NCBI GenBank assembly: GCA_003167555.1
Contig: PMSN01000023.1
Coordinates: forward strand, 248,001 to 312,000
From: Spartobacteria bacterium
GTDB taxonomy: Bacteria; Verrucomicrobiota; Verrucomicrobiia; Chthoniobacterales; UBA10450
Length of the DNA: 64,000 nt
Direction of reading: 5' to 3'
The notes beneath the pieces are model-generated. The model did not search any database, had not been told where the DNA came from, and saw nothing but the letters and a program-made list of their open reading frames with translations. Position numbers and translations under genes: made by a program. Below, in pieces: positions 28,378 to 38,240 of this stretch; the first letter of the stretch is position 1, and every line of letters starts with the position of its first letter.

Positions 28378-29178
28378 TCACGCGCCTGCCGTCACCGCGC
28401 TGCCGGCAAAATGAAGCAGCTCCAAGATTTCACCACGCAACTGCAGGAACTCGCCGCTGCTCCGATCGCGCGGGCGTTCCAAATCGATCGGAATCGTGCG
28501 GTCGATTCTTCCCGGCCGCTGCGTCATGATGAGGATGCGGTCGCTCATGTAGATCGCTTCGTCGATGTCGTGGGTGACGAGAAGCATCGTGGTGCGGCGC
28601 GCCTGCCACAGACGCAACACTTCATCCTGCATCCGCATGCGCGTGAACGCATCGAGCGCGCCGAGCGGCTCGTCGAGGAGCAAGACCCTCGGATGATTGA
28701 TGAGCGCACGAGCGAGCGCGACACGCTGGGCCATGCCGCCGGAAAGATGATGCGGGTAGGCGTTCGCAAATCCGTCCAGTCCGACGAGGCGCATGAATTC
28801 GTCCACCTCATCGCGCTTTTCGTGGAGAACGTCGCGCGCGACGAGGCCCGCCTGGATGTTACGCCGGACGGTGAGCCACGGAAAAAGATTTGGATCCTGG
28901 AAGACGAGGCCGCGCTCGGCGTTCGGACCGGTGATTGGTTCCGAGCCGATCAACAGTTCGCCGGAGTCGGGAGAATCGAGGCCGGCGATGAGGCGAAGAA
29001 GCGTGGACTTTCCGCAACCGCTCGGACCCACGAGCGAAACCAATTCTCCCGCCGCCAGCGAAACGGAAACCGCGTCCAGAGCGAGCCGCCGCGTCATCGG
29101 ATTCTCTGGCGTGGGAAAACTTTTGCGGACTTCGCGGACGCGCAATGACGAAGCTTCCGTGGCGGCGACGGTTACCAC
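28378..29178 (-). CDS. ABC transporter ATP-binding protein (nitrate/sulfonate/taurine type)
   Basis: VGPSGCGKSTLLRLIAGLDSP, HHLSGGMAQRVALARALINHPRVLLLDEPLGALD, VTHDIDEAIYMSDRILIM; GTG start overlaps the permease stop. Confidence 0.92.
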   Translation of the reverse strand: MVTVAATEASSLRVREVRKSFPTPENPMTRRLALDAVSVSLAAGELVSLVGPSGCGKSTLLRLIAGLDSPDSGELLIGSEPITGPNAERGLVFQDPNLFPWLTVRRNIQAGLVARDVLHEKRDEVDEFMRLVGLDGFANAYPHHLSGGMAQRVALARALINHPRVLLLDEPLGALDAFTRMRMQDEVLRLWQARRTTMLLVTHDIDEAIYMSDRILIMTQRPGRIDRTIPIDLERPRDRSSGEFLQLRGEILELLHFAGSAVTAGA

Positions 29179-30245
29179 CTGATCATCCCCTTTTGCCACA
29201 CCAGGACGCGGTCGCGCACTTTGAAGAGCACAGTCATGATGGTTGAAAAGAAAGCGGCCATGATGATGAGCGCGGCGAAAACTTTTCCGTATTCCGCCCA
29301 ACCTTGCGCCCAGCTCACGTACCAGCCAAGACCCGATTTCACGCCCACGGTCTCGGCGACGACGAGCGTCAAGAACGATGCGCCCAGTCCCATGAAAAGC
29401 CCGATGAAAATACTCGGAATCGCGGCGGGAATCGCGACGCGAAAAATCAGATAGGCGCGCCCGGCGCCGAGGGTGCGCGCCACGTCGAGATACGAAGCGC
29501 GCGTGTTGGAAATTCCGGACGCGGTCAGCATCGTAATGGGAAACCAAACCGCGAGAGCGATCAGCCCTGCGGCGGAAAACACAGCCGAAGGCGAAACCAC
29601 CATCGCCAGCGGAATCCACGCAGTCGCGGGAATCGGACCGACGATCTTGAGCACGGGCATTCCCCAGTAGCGGACCGGCGACGACCAGCCGATGCAAATG
29701 CCGCTGATCAGTCCGGCGATGACGCCGAGCGCGTATCCGCCCAGCAGCAGGATGAGTGAGTGCCAGGTGCTGTCGAAAAGAAGCGCGCGATCGTTGATCA
29801 AGCTTTGCAGGACTCCGGCCGGACTCGGAAAGTAAGGGAGCGGAAGCCAGCGTAAACCGGAAGTAATCGCTTCCCAAACACACAGGAGTAAAACGGCGAC
29901 GGCGAGAATGGGAGACATATTTCGCATCCATCGGCGCAAACCCTGCCACCACGGCTGCGCCAGCATCATCACGATGCCCGCTCCAAGAATGAGACAAAGC
30001 AGCAGCGTGTAGGAATGCGCTTCGGTTGGCGGCTCGTTTTTCGAAACGAGAAAGTGAAGCGCGAGCGCAAGTGAAGCCGCGACCGGCAGCGCCAGCAAAG
30101 TGTGCAGACGCGCTGTCGCGACCGGTCTGCTCGCAGGCACGGCAACTTCCCGCGCCTGGTCCGCGCTCGAAGGCGTGGGCGCTTCGATCTGAGGCGAAGA
30201 AAGACTCACTTCTTCGCCGCGACGGACATCTTCGCCTTGCAGCAT
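29172..30245 (-). CDS. ABC transporter permease (SsuC/TauC-like)
   Basis: YWGMPVLKIVGPIPATAWIPLAMV...ARTLGAGRAYLIFRVAIPAAIPSIFIGLFMGLGASFLTLVVAE. Confidence 0.9.
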   Translation of the reverse strand: MLQGEDVRRGEEVSLSSPQIEAPTPSSADQAREVAVPASRPVATARLHTLLALPVAASLALALHFLVSKNEPPTEAHSYTLLLCLILGAGIVMMLAQPWWQGLRRWMRNMSPILAVAVLLLCVWEAITSGLRWLPLPYFPSPAGVLQSLINDRALLFDSTWHSLILLLGGYALGVIAGLISGICIGWSSPVRYWGMPVLKIVGPIPATAWIPLAMVVSPSAVFSAAGLIALAVWFPITMLTASGISNTRASYLDVARTLGAGRAYLIFRVAIPAAIPSIFIGLFMGLGASFLTLVVAETVGVKSGLGWYVSWAQGWAEYGKVFAALIIMAAFFSTIMTVLFKVRDRVLVWQKGMIRW

Positions 30246-31330
30246 GACTCTTCCGTATCAGCAAGAATCAGCTCCGCAAACAGGCGGATGTCCTGGTCCG
30301 GTGGGACCTGGCCTCCCGCTACTTTTTCCACCTCCAAATTTTGCAGCCATGCGTCGGAGACGCCGTCGAGATGAGCGAAAGCGCGCTGCGCGAGATTCGG
30401 AACATCGGTCGTCGGACTGAGCATGCCCGCTACTTTCATTTCCGCGGCAGCCGATTTCACCGCTTCCTCTGCGCCCGAAACGCTCGGCACATAACGGAGA
30501 TGCGAAATCGCGACTGTGTTCAGCTCCGGATTCGAAGCGAGATATTTTTTCTCGACTGACAATCGCGCCGCGGCCGCGGGATTCGCCTCGACCCACTTCG
30601 CGCCTTTGAGGAGCGCGCGAGTCGCGGCCGCCGCTCCCTTCGGATTCGCCGCCAGATACTTTCCATTCACGATCACGGCGCAGCAATATTCATCTTTGTA
30701 AGGCGCATCCGCCGCCTGGTCCGCCACGTTGCGGACTTTTCCATCGGCAATGAGAAGGCTGCCGATCGGCTCGGAATCGGCCACGGCATCGACTTCGCCT
30801 TTATCGAGCGCCAGCCCGAGTTCGCCCGCTGGGAAAACGCGCCACGAAACGTCTTTGCTCGCGTCGATCCCGTTCGCGCCGAGGACACGATTCGCAAAAA
30901 TAAACGGCGGCGTTCCCATTCCCGGCACCCCGATTCGTTTCCCGCGCAGGTCCTGCACGGTGTGGATATTTCCCTTCGTCGACGCCTGCACGCGCAGACA
31001 GCCCTTGTGAATTCCGGCGGTGAACTTCACATCGAGGCCCTGCTCGATCGGCTTGAGAAAATACATGACGAGATGATGCGTGATGTCGAAACCGCCCAGC
31101 GCGAGGACGTCCTTGTAGTTGGCCCATTCGCATTTCACCATCTCGACCTCGAGGCCTTCCTCCTTGAAAAAGCCTTTCTCCACCGCGGTGAAGATCGGCG
31201 CTTCGCAGGTCAGTCCAATGTAACCGACTCGGATTTTGTTCGAAGCGGCGCTGGTGGTCGCGTTCTTCCTGCAGCCGGCAAACAGCAGAGCGCCGAGGGC
31301 AATAGCCGTAATCAATTTGGTCGAGGTCAT
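30206..31330 (-). CDS. ABC transporter substrate-binding lipoprotein (NMT1/SsuA-like)
   Basis: Lipobox ALLFAGC; KIRVGYIGLTCEAPIFTAVEKGFFKEEGLEVEMVK; operonic with permease and ATPase. Confidence 0.9.
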   Translation of the reverse strand: MTSTKLITAIALGALLFAGCRKNATTSAASNKIRVGYIGLTCEAPIFTAVEKGFFKEEGLEVEMVKCEWANYKDVLALGGFDITHHLVMYFLKPIEQGLDVKFTAGIHKGCLRVQASTKGNIHTVQDLRGKRIGVPGMGTPPFIFANRVLGANGIDASKDVSWRVFPAGELGLALDKGEVDAVADSEPIGSLLIADGKVRNVADQAADAPYKDEYCCAVIVNGKYLAANPKGAAAATRALLKGAKWVEANPAAAARLSVEKKYLASNPELNTVAISHLRYVPSVSGAEEAVKSAAAEMKVAGMLSPTTDVPNLAQRAFAHLDGVSDAWLQNLEVEKVAGGQVPPDQDIRLFAELILADTEESCCKAKMSVAAKK

Positions 31331-31449
31331 ATCGCTCCTACGTTAGAGGTAATGGAAATAGCGCAATAGCTGCCGCCTATGGAAGCATAATCTTTAGTGG
31401 TAGCAAAGCGCCCTTATTGCATTTACGGGCCGGACAATATTCCGGCACG

Positions 31450-32361
31450 ATGCACGACCCGCTCGCGATCCGGCACCTGCGCTACTTCCTGGCGGTGGCC
31501 GAAGCCGGCAGCTTCAGCCGCGCGGCCGATCGTCTCGGGATTTCGCAGCCGAGCGTTTCCCAGCAGATGCGCGATCTCGAATCGGGCCTTCGTGTTTCGC
31601 TTTTTCAGAGACGCGGAAAACGGATCCTGCTTACACCGACCGGCCTGATTTTTCAGGAGCACGCCCGCGCCATTCTGCGTCAGCTCGAAAATTTTCTTCA
31701 GGAACTGAATAGCGAGCCGGGGCAGATGCGCGGCGCCCTGCATGTCGGCGTTGTTCCCATCCTCAATGTCGCGTTGATGCCGGATCTCCTGGGCATGTTC
31801 GCCGCGAACCATCCCGGCATCAGTCTCACCGCCGAGGAGATTTCCTCGACCGAAATCGAGACCGCCCTGGAAGAAGGCCGGATGGATGTCGGCCTCGGCT
31901 TTCTCACGCGCCACTCGCCGAACCTGCGCTACGAACGCCTCTGCACGGATGAATTTGCCCTGATCGTTTCCGAGAGTCATCCGTGGTGGAGACGGCGCGT
32001 CGTTCAGTTCTCCGAATTGCACCAACAACGGTTGCTCCAACTTTTCGACACGTTCGTCATGCGCCGAATGACGGATCAGATTTGCCTGGATCACCAAGTC
32101 CGTCCGCGCACCGTCGCGGAGCTGAATGCGATCGAGACATTGCTGCGTTCGCTCGCGCCGCTGGAGGCCGCTGCGATTATGCCAAAGATTGCGTTGCGAG
32201 GGAGGGAAGCGTTGAAGTTGAAAGCGATTCGTCTTCAAGGCAAAAAGCTCGCGCTCGAAATTGGCTTGCTTCGTCTGCGCGATTCGGGGGGCAACAGCGC
32301 CGTGGGCGAATTCTCCCGCCTCGCCAAGACCGAAGTCCCCAAGCTACTCAAGACGCTGTAG
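31450..32361 (+). CDS. LysR-family transcriptional regulator
   Basis: IRHLRYFLAVAEAGSFSRAADRLGISQPSVSQQMRDLESGL HTH; divergent from the ABC operon. Confidence 0.93.
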   Translation: MHDPLAIRHLRYFLAVAEAGSFSRAADRLGISQPSVSQQMRDLESGLRVSLFQRRGKRILLTPTGLIFQEHARAILRQLENFLQELNSEPGQMRGALHVGVVPILNVALMPDLLGMFAANHPGISLTAEEISSTEIETALEEGRMDVGLGFLTRHSPNLRYERLCTDEFALIVSESHPWWRRRVVQFSELHQQRLLQLFDTFVMRRMTDQICLDHQVRPRTVAELNAIETLLRSLAPLEAAAIMPKIALRGREALKLKAIRLQGKKLALEIGLLRLRDSGGNSAVGEFSRLAKTEVPKLLKTL

Positions 32362-32415
32362 TCGCCCCGCTCTGTCGGGGCGCTCGCGGAACGGCGACAG
32401 AGCGCCGTTGCTACA
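32357..32415. repeat. TGTAG...CTACA palindromic element between lysR and priA
   Basis: TGTAGTCGCCCCGCTCTGTCGGGGCG...CGGCGACAGAGCGCCGTTGCTACA. Confidence 0.88.
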
Positions 32416-34651
32416 GCAGCTGATACGGATCGACGTCGACGGAGGCTGAGACGTCTTCGGGCAGCGGAAGTTTGTCGAGCGTCTCGCGCACGAGGCGGCT
32501 CAGGCGCATGATCGCCTCGCCGCGCATCAAAATGTGGAACCGGAACTGCCCCTGTAATTTCTCCAGCGGCGCGGGCGAGGGCGCGCTCAGGATGAACTCG
32601 GCGGGAAGCGCTTCCTTCAAACGGCGCGCGATCGTTTCGGCGGAAAATTGCGCCCGCGTTTCGTGAGCGGAGCGCACCGTGATCAGGACCGCGTGCTTGA
32701 AGGGCGGGAAGTCGCAACGTTCCCGGAATTCGAGTTCCTGTTGGAAGTAGCCGGCAAAATCGTGGTGCCGCGCGAATTGGATTGAGGGACTGAAGGGCGT
32801 GTAGGTTTGCACGAAAACTTCGCCAGGCGTTTCGCCGCGGCCCGCGCGGCCGGCGACTTGCGTGAGCAATTGAAACGTCCGTTCGCCCGCGCGGAAATCC
32901 GGCATGTGCAACGCGAGATCGGCATTGATGATTCCGACGAGCGTGACATTCGGAAAATGCAGGCCTTTCGCGATCATTTGCGTGCCGACGAGAATGTCGA
33001 TCTTCCCGGCGCGAAAGGCGTGGAGCGTTTCGCGATACGCGTCCTTGCGCGACATCGAGTCGGCATCCATCCGGCGCACGGTGGCACTCGGAAAAAGATG
33101 CGCGACGTTCGCTTCCACTTTTTCGGTGCCGAAGCCGGCATAGATCAGCGCGTCCTGCGCACAGGCCGGACATTTTTTCGGGACGGCCGCGGTGTGCCCG
33201 CACAAGTGGCACGTCAACCGGGCCGCGCCGCGATGGAAGGTGAGCGCGACGCTACAATTCGGACAATTGCGCGCCTCGCCACACGCGCTGCACAGGAGTG
33301 AGGTCGAAAACCCGCGGCGATTGAGGAACAAAATCGTTTGCTCGTGTTTTTCGAGACGAGCGGTGATGGCGGCGCGCAATTTTTCCGAAAGAATCGCGGC
33401 GACCTTTTCCTTCCGTCGCTCGAGGCGCAGATCGACGATCCGCATCAGCGGCATCTGGCAATCGTCCACGCGCTGCGTGAGATTCAGCAGACGGTATTTT
33501 CCCTCGACCGCGTTGTAATAACTTTCCAGGGAAGGCGTCGCCGTCCCGAGCAGAACGACGCACTGTTCCATCTTCGCGCGAACGACCGCGACATCGCGCG
33601 CGTGGTAGCGCGGCGCTTCCTCCTGCTTGTAGGAAGTCTCGTGCTCCTCATCGACCACGATGAGGCCGATGTTTTCGAGCGGCGCAAAGACAGCGCTGCG
33701 GGCGCCGACCACGATCCGCGCGCGGCCGGATTGAATTTTGTGCCACTCATCGTGCCGCTCGCCCTCGGATAAATGGCTGTGCAGAACGGCAACGATGTCC
33801 TGGGCTTCAGCGAAACGGCTCTTGAAGCGCTCGACCGTTTGCGGCGTGAGCGAAATTTCCGGAACAAGGACGATTGCGGTTTTCCCGCGCACGAGTGTCG
33901 AACGGATCGCTTGCAAATAAATTTCCGTCTTCCCACTGCCGGTCACGCCGTGGAGCAGAATCGGCTTCGCGTTTTCCGGCGCGGCCAGCGCTTCCTCGAC
34001 GGCGCTCAAGGCCGCCGCTTGTTCCGGGTTCAAGGTCAGGTTCGTTGAAGCAACAAATTGCTCGTCCGCGTGGGGATCGCGCGCGACCGCCTCCTCGCGG
34101 AGCGCGACGAATCCGCGCTTCTCGAGCGCGCGCAACGTCTGGTTATCGAGCGAGGTTTGCCGGAGCAGTTCGGCGGCGGGGACAGCTTCGTGCAACTTCG
34201 CGATCGCCTCGAGCAGCTCGGCCTGCCGCGGAGCGCGCCTCCGCAATTTCTCCACATCTTCCGGCAAAATTTCTTTCGCGACGCTGACGAACAACTGCTT
34301 TTTCCAGCCGACTTCCGCCCGCCGGATCACCTGCGGCAGGAGACTCCGCATGACGGCTTCGATCGGGCAGCAATAATACGCGCTCATCCAGCGCGCCAGC
34401 TCGACGAGTTTCGCGCTCAACGCCGGCCGGTCGCCGACGAGCGCTTCGATCGGGCGGATGCCTTCGGCGGATGTTTCGTCCAGCAGCGCGACGACCGTAG
34501 CGAGCGCGGATTTTTCGCGAAACGGCACGCGCACGCGCGAACCGATCGCGACGCGTTCCGCGAAAGTTTCCGGCACGAGATAATCGAGCTCGCGATGGAT
34601 CGAGCGATCGACGATGACGCGCGCGTAACGTGGCTCAGGCGGTAAAGGCAT
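32411..34651 (-). CDS. priA: Primosomal protein N' (replication restart helicase)
   Basis: LLHGVTGSGKTEIYLQAI, VDEEHETSYKQEEAPRYHARDVAVVRA, LFLNRRGFSTSLLCSACGEARNCPNCSVALTFHRGAARLTCHLCGH, GTQMIAKGLHFPNVTLVG. Confidence 0.96.
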   Translation of the reverse strand: MPLPPEPRYARVIVDRSIHRELDYLVPETFAERVAIGSRVRVPFREKSALATVVALLDETSAEGIRPIEALVGDRPALSAKLVELARWMSAYYCCPIEAVMRSLLPQVIRRAEVGWKKQLFVSVAKEILPEDVEKLRRRAPRQAELLEAIAKLHEAVPAAELLRQTSLDNQTLRALEKRGFVALREEAVARDPHADEQFVASTNLTLNPEQAAALSAVEEALAAPENAKPILLHGVTGSGKTEIYLQAIRSTLVRGKTAIVLVPEISLTPQTVERFKSRFAEAQDIVAVLHSHLSEGERHDEWHKIQSGRARIVVGARSAVFAPLENIGLIVVDEEHETSYKQEEAPRYHARDVAVVRAKMEQCVVLLGTATPSLESYYNAVEGKYRLLNLTQRVDDCQMPLMRIVDLRLERRKEKVAAILSEKLRAAITARLEKHEQTILFLNRRGFSTSLLCSACGEARNCPNCSVALTFHRGAARLTCHLCGHTAAVPKKCPACAQDALIYAGFGTEKVEANVAHLFPSATVRRMDADSMSRKDAYRETLHAFRAGKIDILVGTQMIAKGLHFPNVTLVGIINADLALHMPDFRAGERTFQLLTQVAGRAGRGETPGEVFVQTYTPFSPSIQFARHHDFAGYFQQELEFRERCDFPPFKHAVLITVRSAHETRAQFSAETIARRLKEALPAEFILSAPSPAPLEKLQGQFRFHILMRGEAIMRLSRLVRETLDKLPLPEDVSASVDVDPYQLL

Positions 34652-34708
34652 TACCGAATTTAATTGATCGCGCGAACGATGCATTGGATTGATCATCAAT
34701 TTTAAGTT

Positions 34709-35311
34709 GTGATCCGATTCGTCTTCAAGCTGGTCATTTGCGCTCTCCTCGCCGCGGCGGCGGGCCTGGCCTGGCTCTCGATGCGCTCGGGCGATCCGCT
34801 TTACACCCTGATGGAGTGGATCAGTCCAGCGCGTTTCCAGCAACATGACGCGCTCATTCGGGCCGTGGCCGCGGAGCATCATCTCGATCCGATGCTGGTG
34901 AAAGCGGTGGTCTGGCGTGAGAGCCGTTTCGATGCGCAAAAATTCGGCACTGCCGGCGAACGCGGGCTCATGCAGGTGAGCGAGAAAGCGGCGAAGGAAT
35001 GGGCGAAGGAAAATCGGATCGATAATTTTCGCGCGGAAGAATTGTTCGATCCGAAAATCAATCTCGAAGCCGGCACGTGGTATCTGCGGCGGGCGGTGGA
35101 GCATTGGCAAAACCAGGCCGACCCGATTCCATTTGCGCTCGCGGAATACAACGCCGGCGCGAGCCGCGCGCAGCGTTGGGCCGGGGGCGACGATGCCAAA
35201 GCAATCCCGCCAAATACTTTCAAAGCCAACATCGATTTTCCCGGGACGCGCAAGTACGTGGATTCAATCATCGCGCGCTACGAATTCTACAAGCAGCGCG
35301 GCCGGATGTAG
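34709..35311 (+). CDS. Lytic transglycosylase (SLT domain)
   Basis: GTG start; DPMLVKAVVWRESRFDAQKFGTAGERGLMQVSEKAA; ALAEYNAGASRAQRW. Confidence 0.92.
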   Translation: MIRFVFKLVICALLAAAAGLAWLSMRSGDPLYTLMEWISPARFQQHDALIRAVAAEHHLDPMLVKAVVWRESRFDAQKFGTAGERGLMQVSEKAAKEWAKENRIDNFRAEELFDPKINLEAGTWYLRRAVEHWQNQADPIPFALAEYNAGASRAQRWAGGDDAKAIPPNTFKANIDFPGTRKYVDSIIARYEFYKQRGRM

Positions 35312-35336
35312 CGAGCAAGAATGGGCAGCTAACAGC

Positions 35337-35428
35337 TGTCATCCCGAGCGAAGTCGAGGGACCTCGTCGTGCGTCTAGCGACTCTCCTCGGGGTCCCTCG
35401 ACTTCTCTTCGCTCCGCTCGGGATGACA
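35337..35428. repeat. Palindromic repeat, family A copy 3 (upstream of polX)
   Basis: TGTCATCCCGAGCGAAGTCGAGGGACC...GGTCCCTCGACTTCTCTTCGCTCCGCTCGGGATGACA. Confidence 0.92.
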
Positions 35429-35457
35429 GCATCGTCGCCTTGAATAACAATGGATTG

Positions 35458-37218
35458 ATGGACAAGGCGACGATCGCGGATGTGCTGGAGAAAATCGCGA
35501 CGTTGCTCGAATTGAAGGATGAGAATCCGTTCAAGATCCGGGCTTACACGAACGCGGCCCGTTCTCTCGAAACCTTCGGCGGCAACGTCGCCGATCTGCG
35601 CGACGAAGAGACGCTCGAAAAAATCCCCGGCATCGGCAAAGCGATCGCGGCCAAGATCAAAGAGCTGGTCGAGACCGGCTCGCTGAAATTTTACGAAGAC
35701 CTGCGCGCCGAATTTCCCGCGGACATTCTCGAGCTCTTCTCCCTGCCGGGTCTCGGCGCGAAAAAGATCAAGGCGCTCTACGAAAAACTGCAGGTCAGCT
35801 CGATCGCGCAACTGCACGAAGCCTGCGTCGCCGGGCGCGTGGCGGAATTGCCGGGGTTTGGCAAGACGACGCAGGAAAAACTTTCCCGCGCGATCACCGA
35901 GCGCGAGAAGCACGCCGGATCGTTTCAGCTCGGCGCGATCGCGGGTGAAGCGGAAACATTGCAGAACGATTTGCGGGCGCATCCCGACGCGCTCCACGTC
36001 TGCATTGCCGGAAGTTACCGGCGCCGGAAGGAAATCGTGCGCGACCTCGATTTCATCGTGGCGACTTCCGCGCCGGCGGAAATCACGGCGACGTTCGTCC
36101 AGCATCCGCTCGTGGAATCGATCATCGCGCAGGGGCCGACCAAATCGAGCGTGCGTTTGCGCTCCCGCATTCAATGCGATCTGCGCGTGGTGAGCGCGAC
36201 CGAGTATCCATTCGCGCTCAATTATTTTACCGGGAGCAAAGAGCACAATGTCGTGCTGCGGAGTCGCGCGCTGCAACGCGGCTGGACGTTGAATGAATAT
36301 CGGCTCGGTCCCGTGCCCGCGATCGATGACTCAAAAAAGAAGAAGCCGACTACAAAAATTCCCGAGGTGCGCGATGAGGCCGAACTCTACCGTGCGCTCG
36401 AGCTCGATTACATCCCGCCGGAGCTGCGGGAAAACTGCGGCGAATTTGAAGCGGCGGCGGCGGGACGTCTCCCGCGCTTGATCGAGGCGGAAAATCTGCG
36501 CGGGACGTTTCATTGCCATACGACCGCGAGTGACGGTCACAACTCGCTCGAAGAAATGGCCGCGGCGGCGCAGGAGCTGGGCCTGCAATATCTCGGCATC
36601 GCCGATCACAGCCGCAGCTCGATCCAGGCGCACGGGCTCGATGCGGCGCGGCTGCGAACGCAGATCGCCGCCATTCGAAAATTGAATCGCGAGTTCGACA
36701 ACTTCCGTCTCTTCGCCGGCATCGAGTGCGACATCCTCCGTGATGGCGCGCTTGACTTCGACGACGAGCTGCTCGCGGAGCTCGATTACGTGATCGCGTC
36801 CGTGCATTCCGTCTTCGGATTGTCCGAAGCCGACATGACGCGCCGTATTATCCGCGCGATGAGCAATCCTTTCGTCACGATGCTGGCGCATCCAACCGGG
36901 CGACTGCTGCTAAAGCGCGATCCCTACGCGATCGATATTCCTGCGATCATCGACGCCGCGGCTGAGACCGGCACATGGATCGAGATCAATGCCGCGCCGA
37001 AGCGTCTCGATCTTGACTGGCGCTGGTGGCCGCTCGCGAAGGAGAAAGGAGTGAAGTGCGTGATCAACCCCGACGCGCACCGGACCGAGCGGCTCCAGGA
37101 ATTGTGGTTCGGCGTCGGCATCGCGCGCAAAGGCTGGCTGACGAAAGCGGATGTGATGAACTGCCTGCCGCTGGGGAAAATCGAAAACGCGCTCGCGACA
37201 AAGCGGTCACCGGAATAA
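35458..37218 (+). CDS. polX: DNA polymerase/3'-5' exonuclease PolX (Pol X + PHP domain)
   Basis: IPGIGKAIAAKIKELVETG, VCIAGSYRRRKEIVRDLDFIVAT, PHP domain FHCHTTASDGHNSLEEMAAAAQELGLQYLGIADHS; start ATG 35458 downstream of a repeat. Confidence 0.94.
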   Translation: MDKATIADVLEKIATLLELKDENPFKIRAYTNAARSLETFGGNVADLRDEETLEKIPGIGKAIAAKIKELVETGSLKFYEDLRAEFPADILELFSLPGLGAKKIKALYEKLQVSSIAQLHEACVAGRVAELPGFGKTTQEKLSRAITEREKHAGSFQLGAIAGEAETLQNDLRAHPDALHVCIAGSYRRRKEIVRDLDFIVATSAPAEITATFVQHPLVESIIAQGPTKSSVRLRSRIQCDLRVVSATEYPFALNYFTGSKEHNVVLRSRALQRGWTLNEYRLGPVPAIDDSKKKKPTTKIPEVRDEAELYRALELDYIPPELRENCGEFEAAAAGRLPRLIEAENLRGTFHCHTTASDGHNSLEEMAAAAQELGLQYLGIADHSRSSIQAHGLDAARLRTQIAAIRKLNREFDNFRLFAGIECDILRDGALDFDDELLAELDYVIASVHSVFGLSEADMTRRIIRAMSNPFVTMLAHPTGRLLLKRDPYAIDIPAIIDAAAETGTWIEINAAPKRLDLDWRWWPLAKEKGVKCVINPDAHRTERLQELWFGVGIARKGWLTKADVMNCLPLGKIENALATKRSPE

Positions 37219-37234
37219 ACCGCCGCGACAAAGC

Positions 37235-37393
37235 TGTCATCCCGAGCCGCGCAGACGGCGAGGGACCTCACGCACGGTCACGAGGGCGCTTCCGCGAAGC
37301 ACGGTACTTCGCCTGTGGGCGCATCGCGAAGATGCAAGCACATCGGTATTGCAACTGCGAGGTCCCTCGCCGTCTGCGCGGCTCGGGATGACA
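37235..37393. repeat. Long palindromic repeat, family B copy 2
   Basis: TGTCATCCCGAGCCGCGCAGACGGCGAGGGACCTC...GAGGTCCCTCGCCGTCTGCGCGGCTCGGGATGACA. Confidence 0.92.
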
Positions 37394-37417
37394 CACGTTT
37401 CGTGCCTGCAATTCTTA

Positions 37418-38227
37418 TCAGCCGACCTTCTCCCGCTGCGGCATGAACATCGTCAAACATTTGCAGGCGCCGCCGGCTTTGAGGAATTCGCTCATTGGCA
37501 ATGGATGGCACGTGTAGCCACGCTCGGTGAGTGTCGCGACGAGTTTCGGTGCGCCTTCCGGCAGCACGATGTCGCAATCGAGCACGATGGCGTTGCAGGA
37601 AAAATGCGCGGCTTCTTCGGGCACGACATCGATCAGGTCGCGCAGATGATCGCGGATGGCGCGCTGACCGTATTCGTCGAAGGCAGCCGGAAACCAAAAC
37701 GCGCCGCCGTCCGGCAGCGGACAGAAGCAGGTGTCGATGTGATAAAAACGCGGATCGACCAGCTCCACTGAAATCACGAGGCAACCCAGAATATCCGCGA
37801 CGGCGCGATGCGAATTGATGTCGGAACGGAATTTGTAGCCGCAGAAAAGAACATCGCCGCCGAAGAGGGCATCGCCTTCGCCTTCGAAATACAAATCCTT
37901 AGGCAGCCAAACGATTTCGTAGCCGTGCTCTTCCATCCAACTCGCGAAGTGCGGCGCCTCACCCGAGCGCTCCTCGTGCCGAAAATTACTCGGGATGAAA
38001 CGGCGGCCGACAGTGAGACCGGCGTTCGCGGTGAAAACCATATCGGGAAGTTTCGGGCGCGGAGGGACGAGCTCGATCTTGCAATCGAGTTTCGAAAGAG
38101 TGTCGAAGAGTCCTTTCCACTGCGCCTGGACCAGCGGCGTATCGGCGCCGCGGGCGCGGCTCATCCAGGGATTAATCTCGTATTCGATGCCGTAATAATC
38201 CGGCGGACAGAGGAGCAACTGGCGCAT
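37418..38227 (-). CDS. Amidinotransferase-fold arginine dihydrolase/deiminase-like enzyme (ArgZ N-domain/DDAH-like)
   Basis: PDMVFTANAGLTVGRRFIPSNFRHEER, EGEGDALFGGDVLFCGY, HIDTCFCPLPDGGAFWFP, GGACKCLTMFM (Cys nucleophile context). Confidence 0.88.
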   Translation of the reverse strand: MRQLLLCPPDYYGIEYEINPWMSRARGADTPLVQAQWKGLFDTLSKLDCKIELVPPRPKLPDMVFTANAGLTVGRRFIPSNFRHEERSGEAPHFASWMEEHGYEIVWLPKDLYFEGEGDALFGGDVLFCGYKFRSDINSHRAVADILGCLVISVELVDPRFYHIDTCFCPLPDGGAFWFPAAFDEYGQRAIRDHLRDLIDVVPEEAAHFSCNAIVLDCDIVLPEGAPKLVATLTERGYTCHPLPMSEFLKAGGACKCLTMFMPQREKVG

Positions 38228-38240
38228 ACTTGGAAACGAG

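Noticed and set aside
29179-30264. N-terminal extension of the ABC ATPase ORF to 628 aa
   Set aside because: Out-of-frame reading through the permease gene; the real ATPase starts near 29178.
35077-35457. N-terminal extension of the polX ORF (…VIPSEVEGPRRASSDSPRGPSTSLRSARDDS…)
   Set aside because: Translation of a family A palindromic repeat and the end of the upstream transglycosylase gene; the native start MDKATIADVLEK is at 35458.
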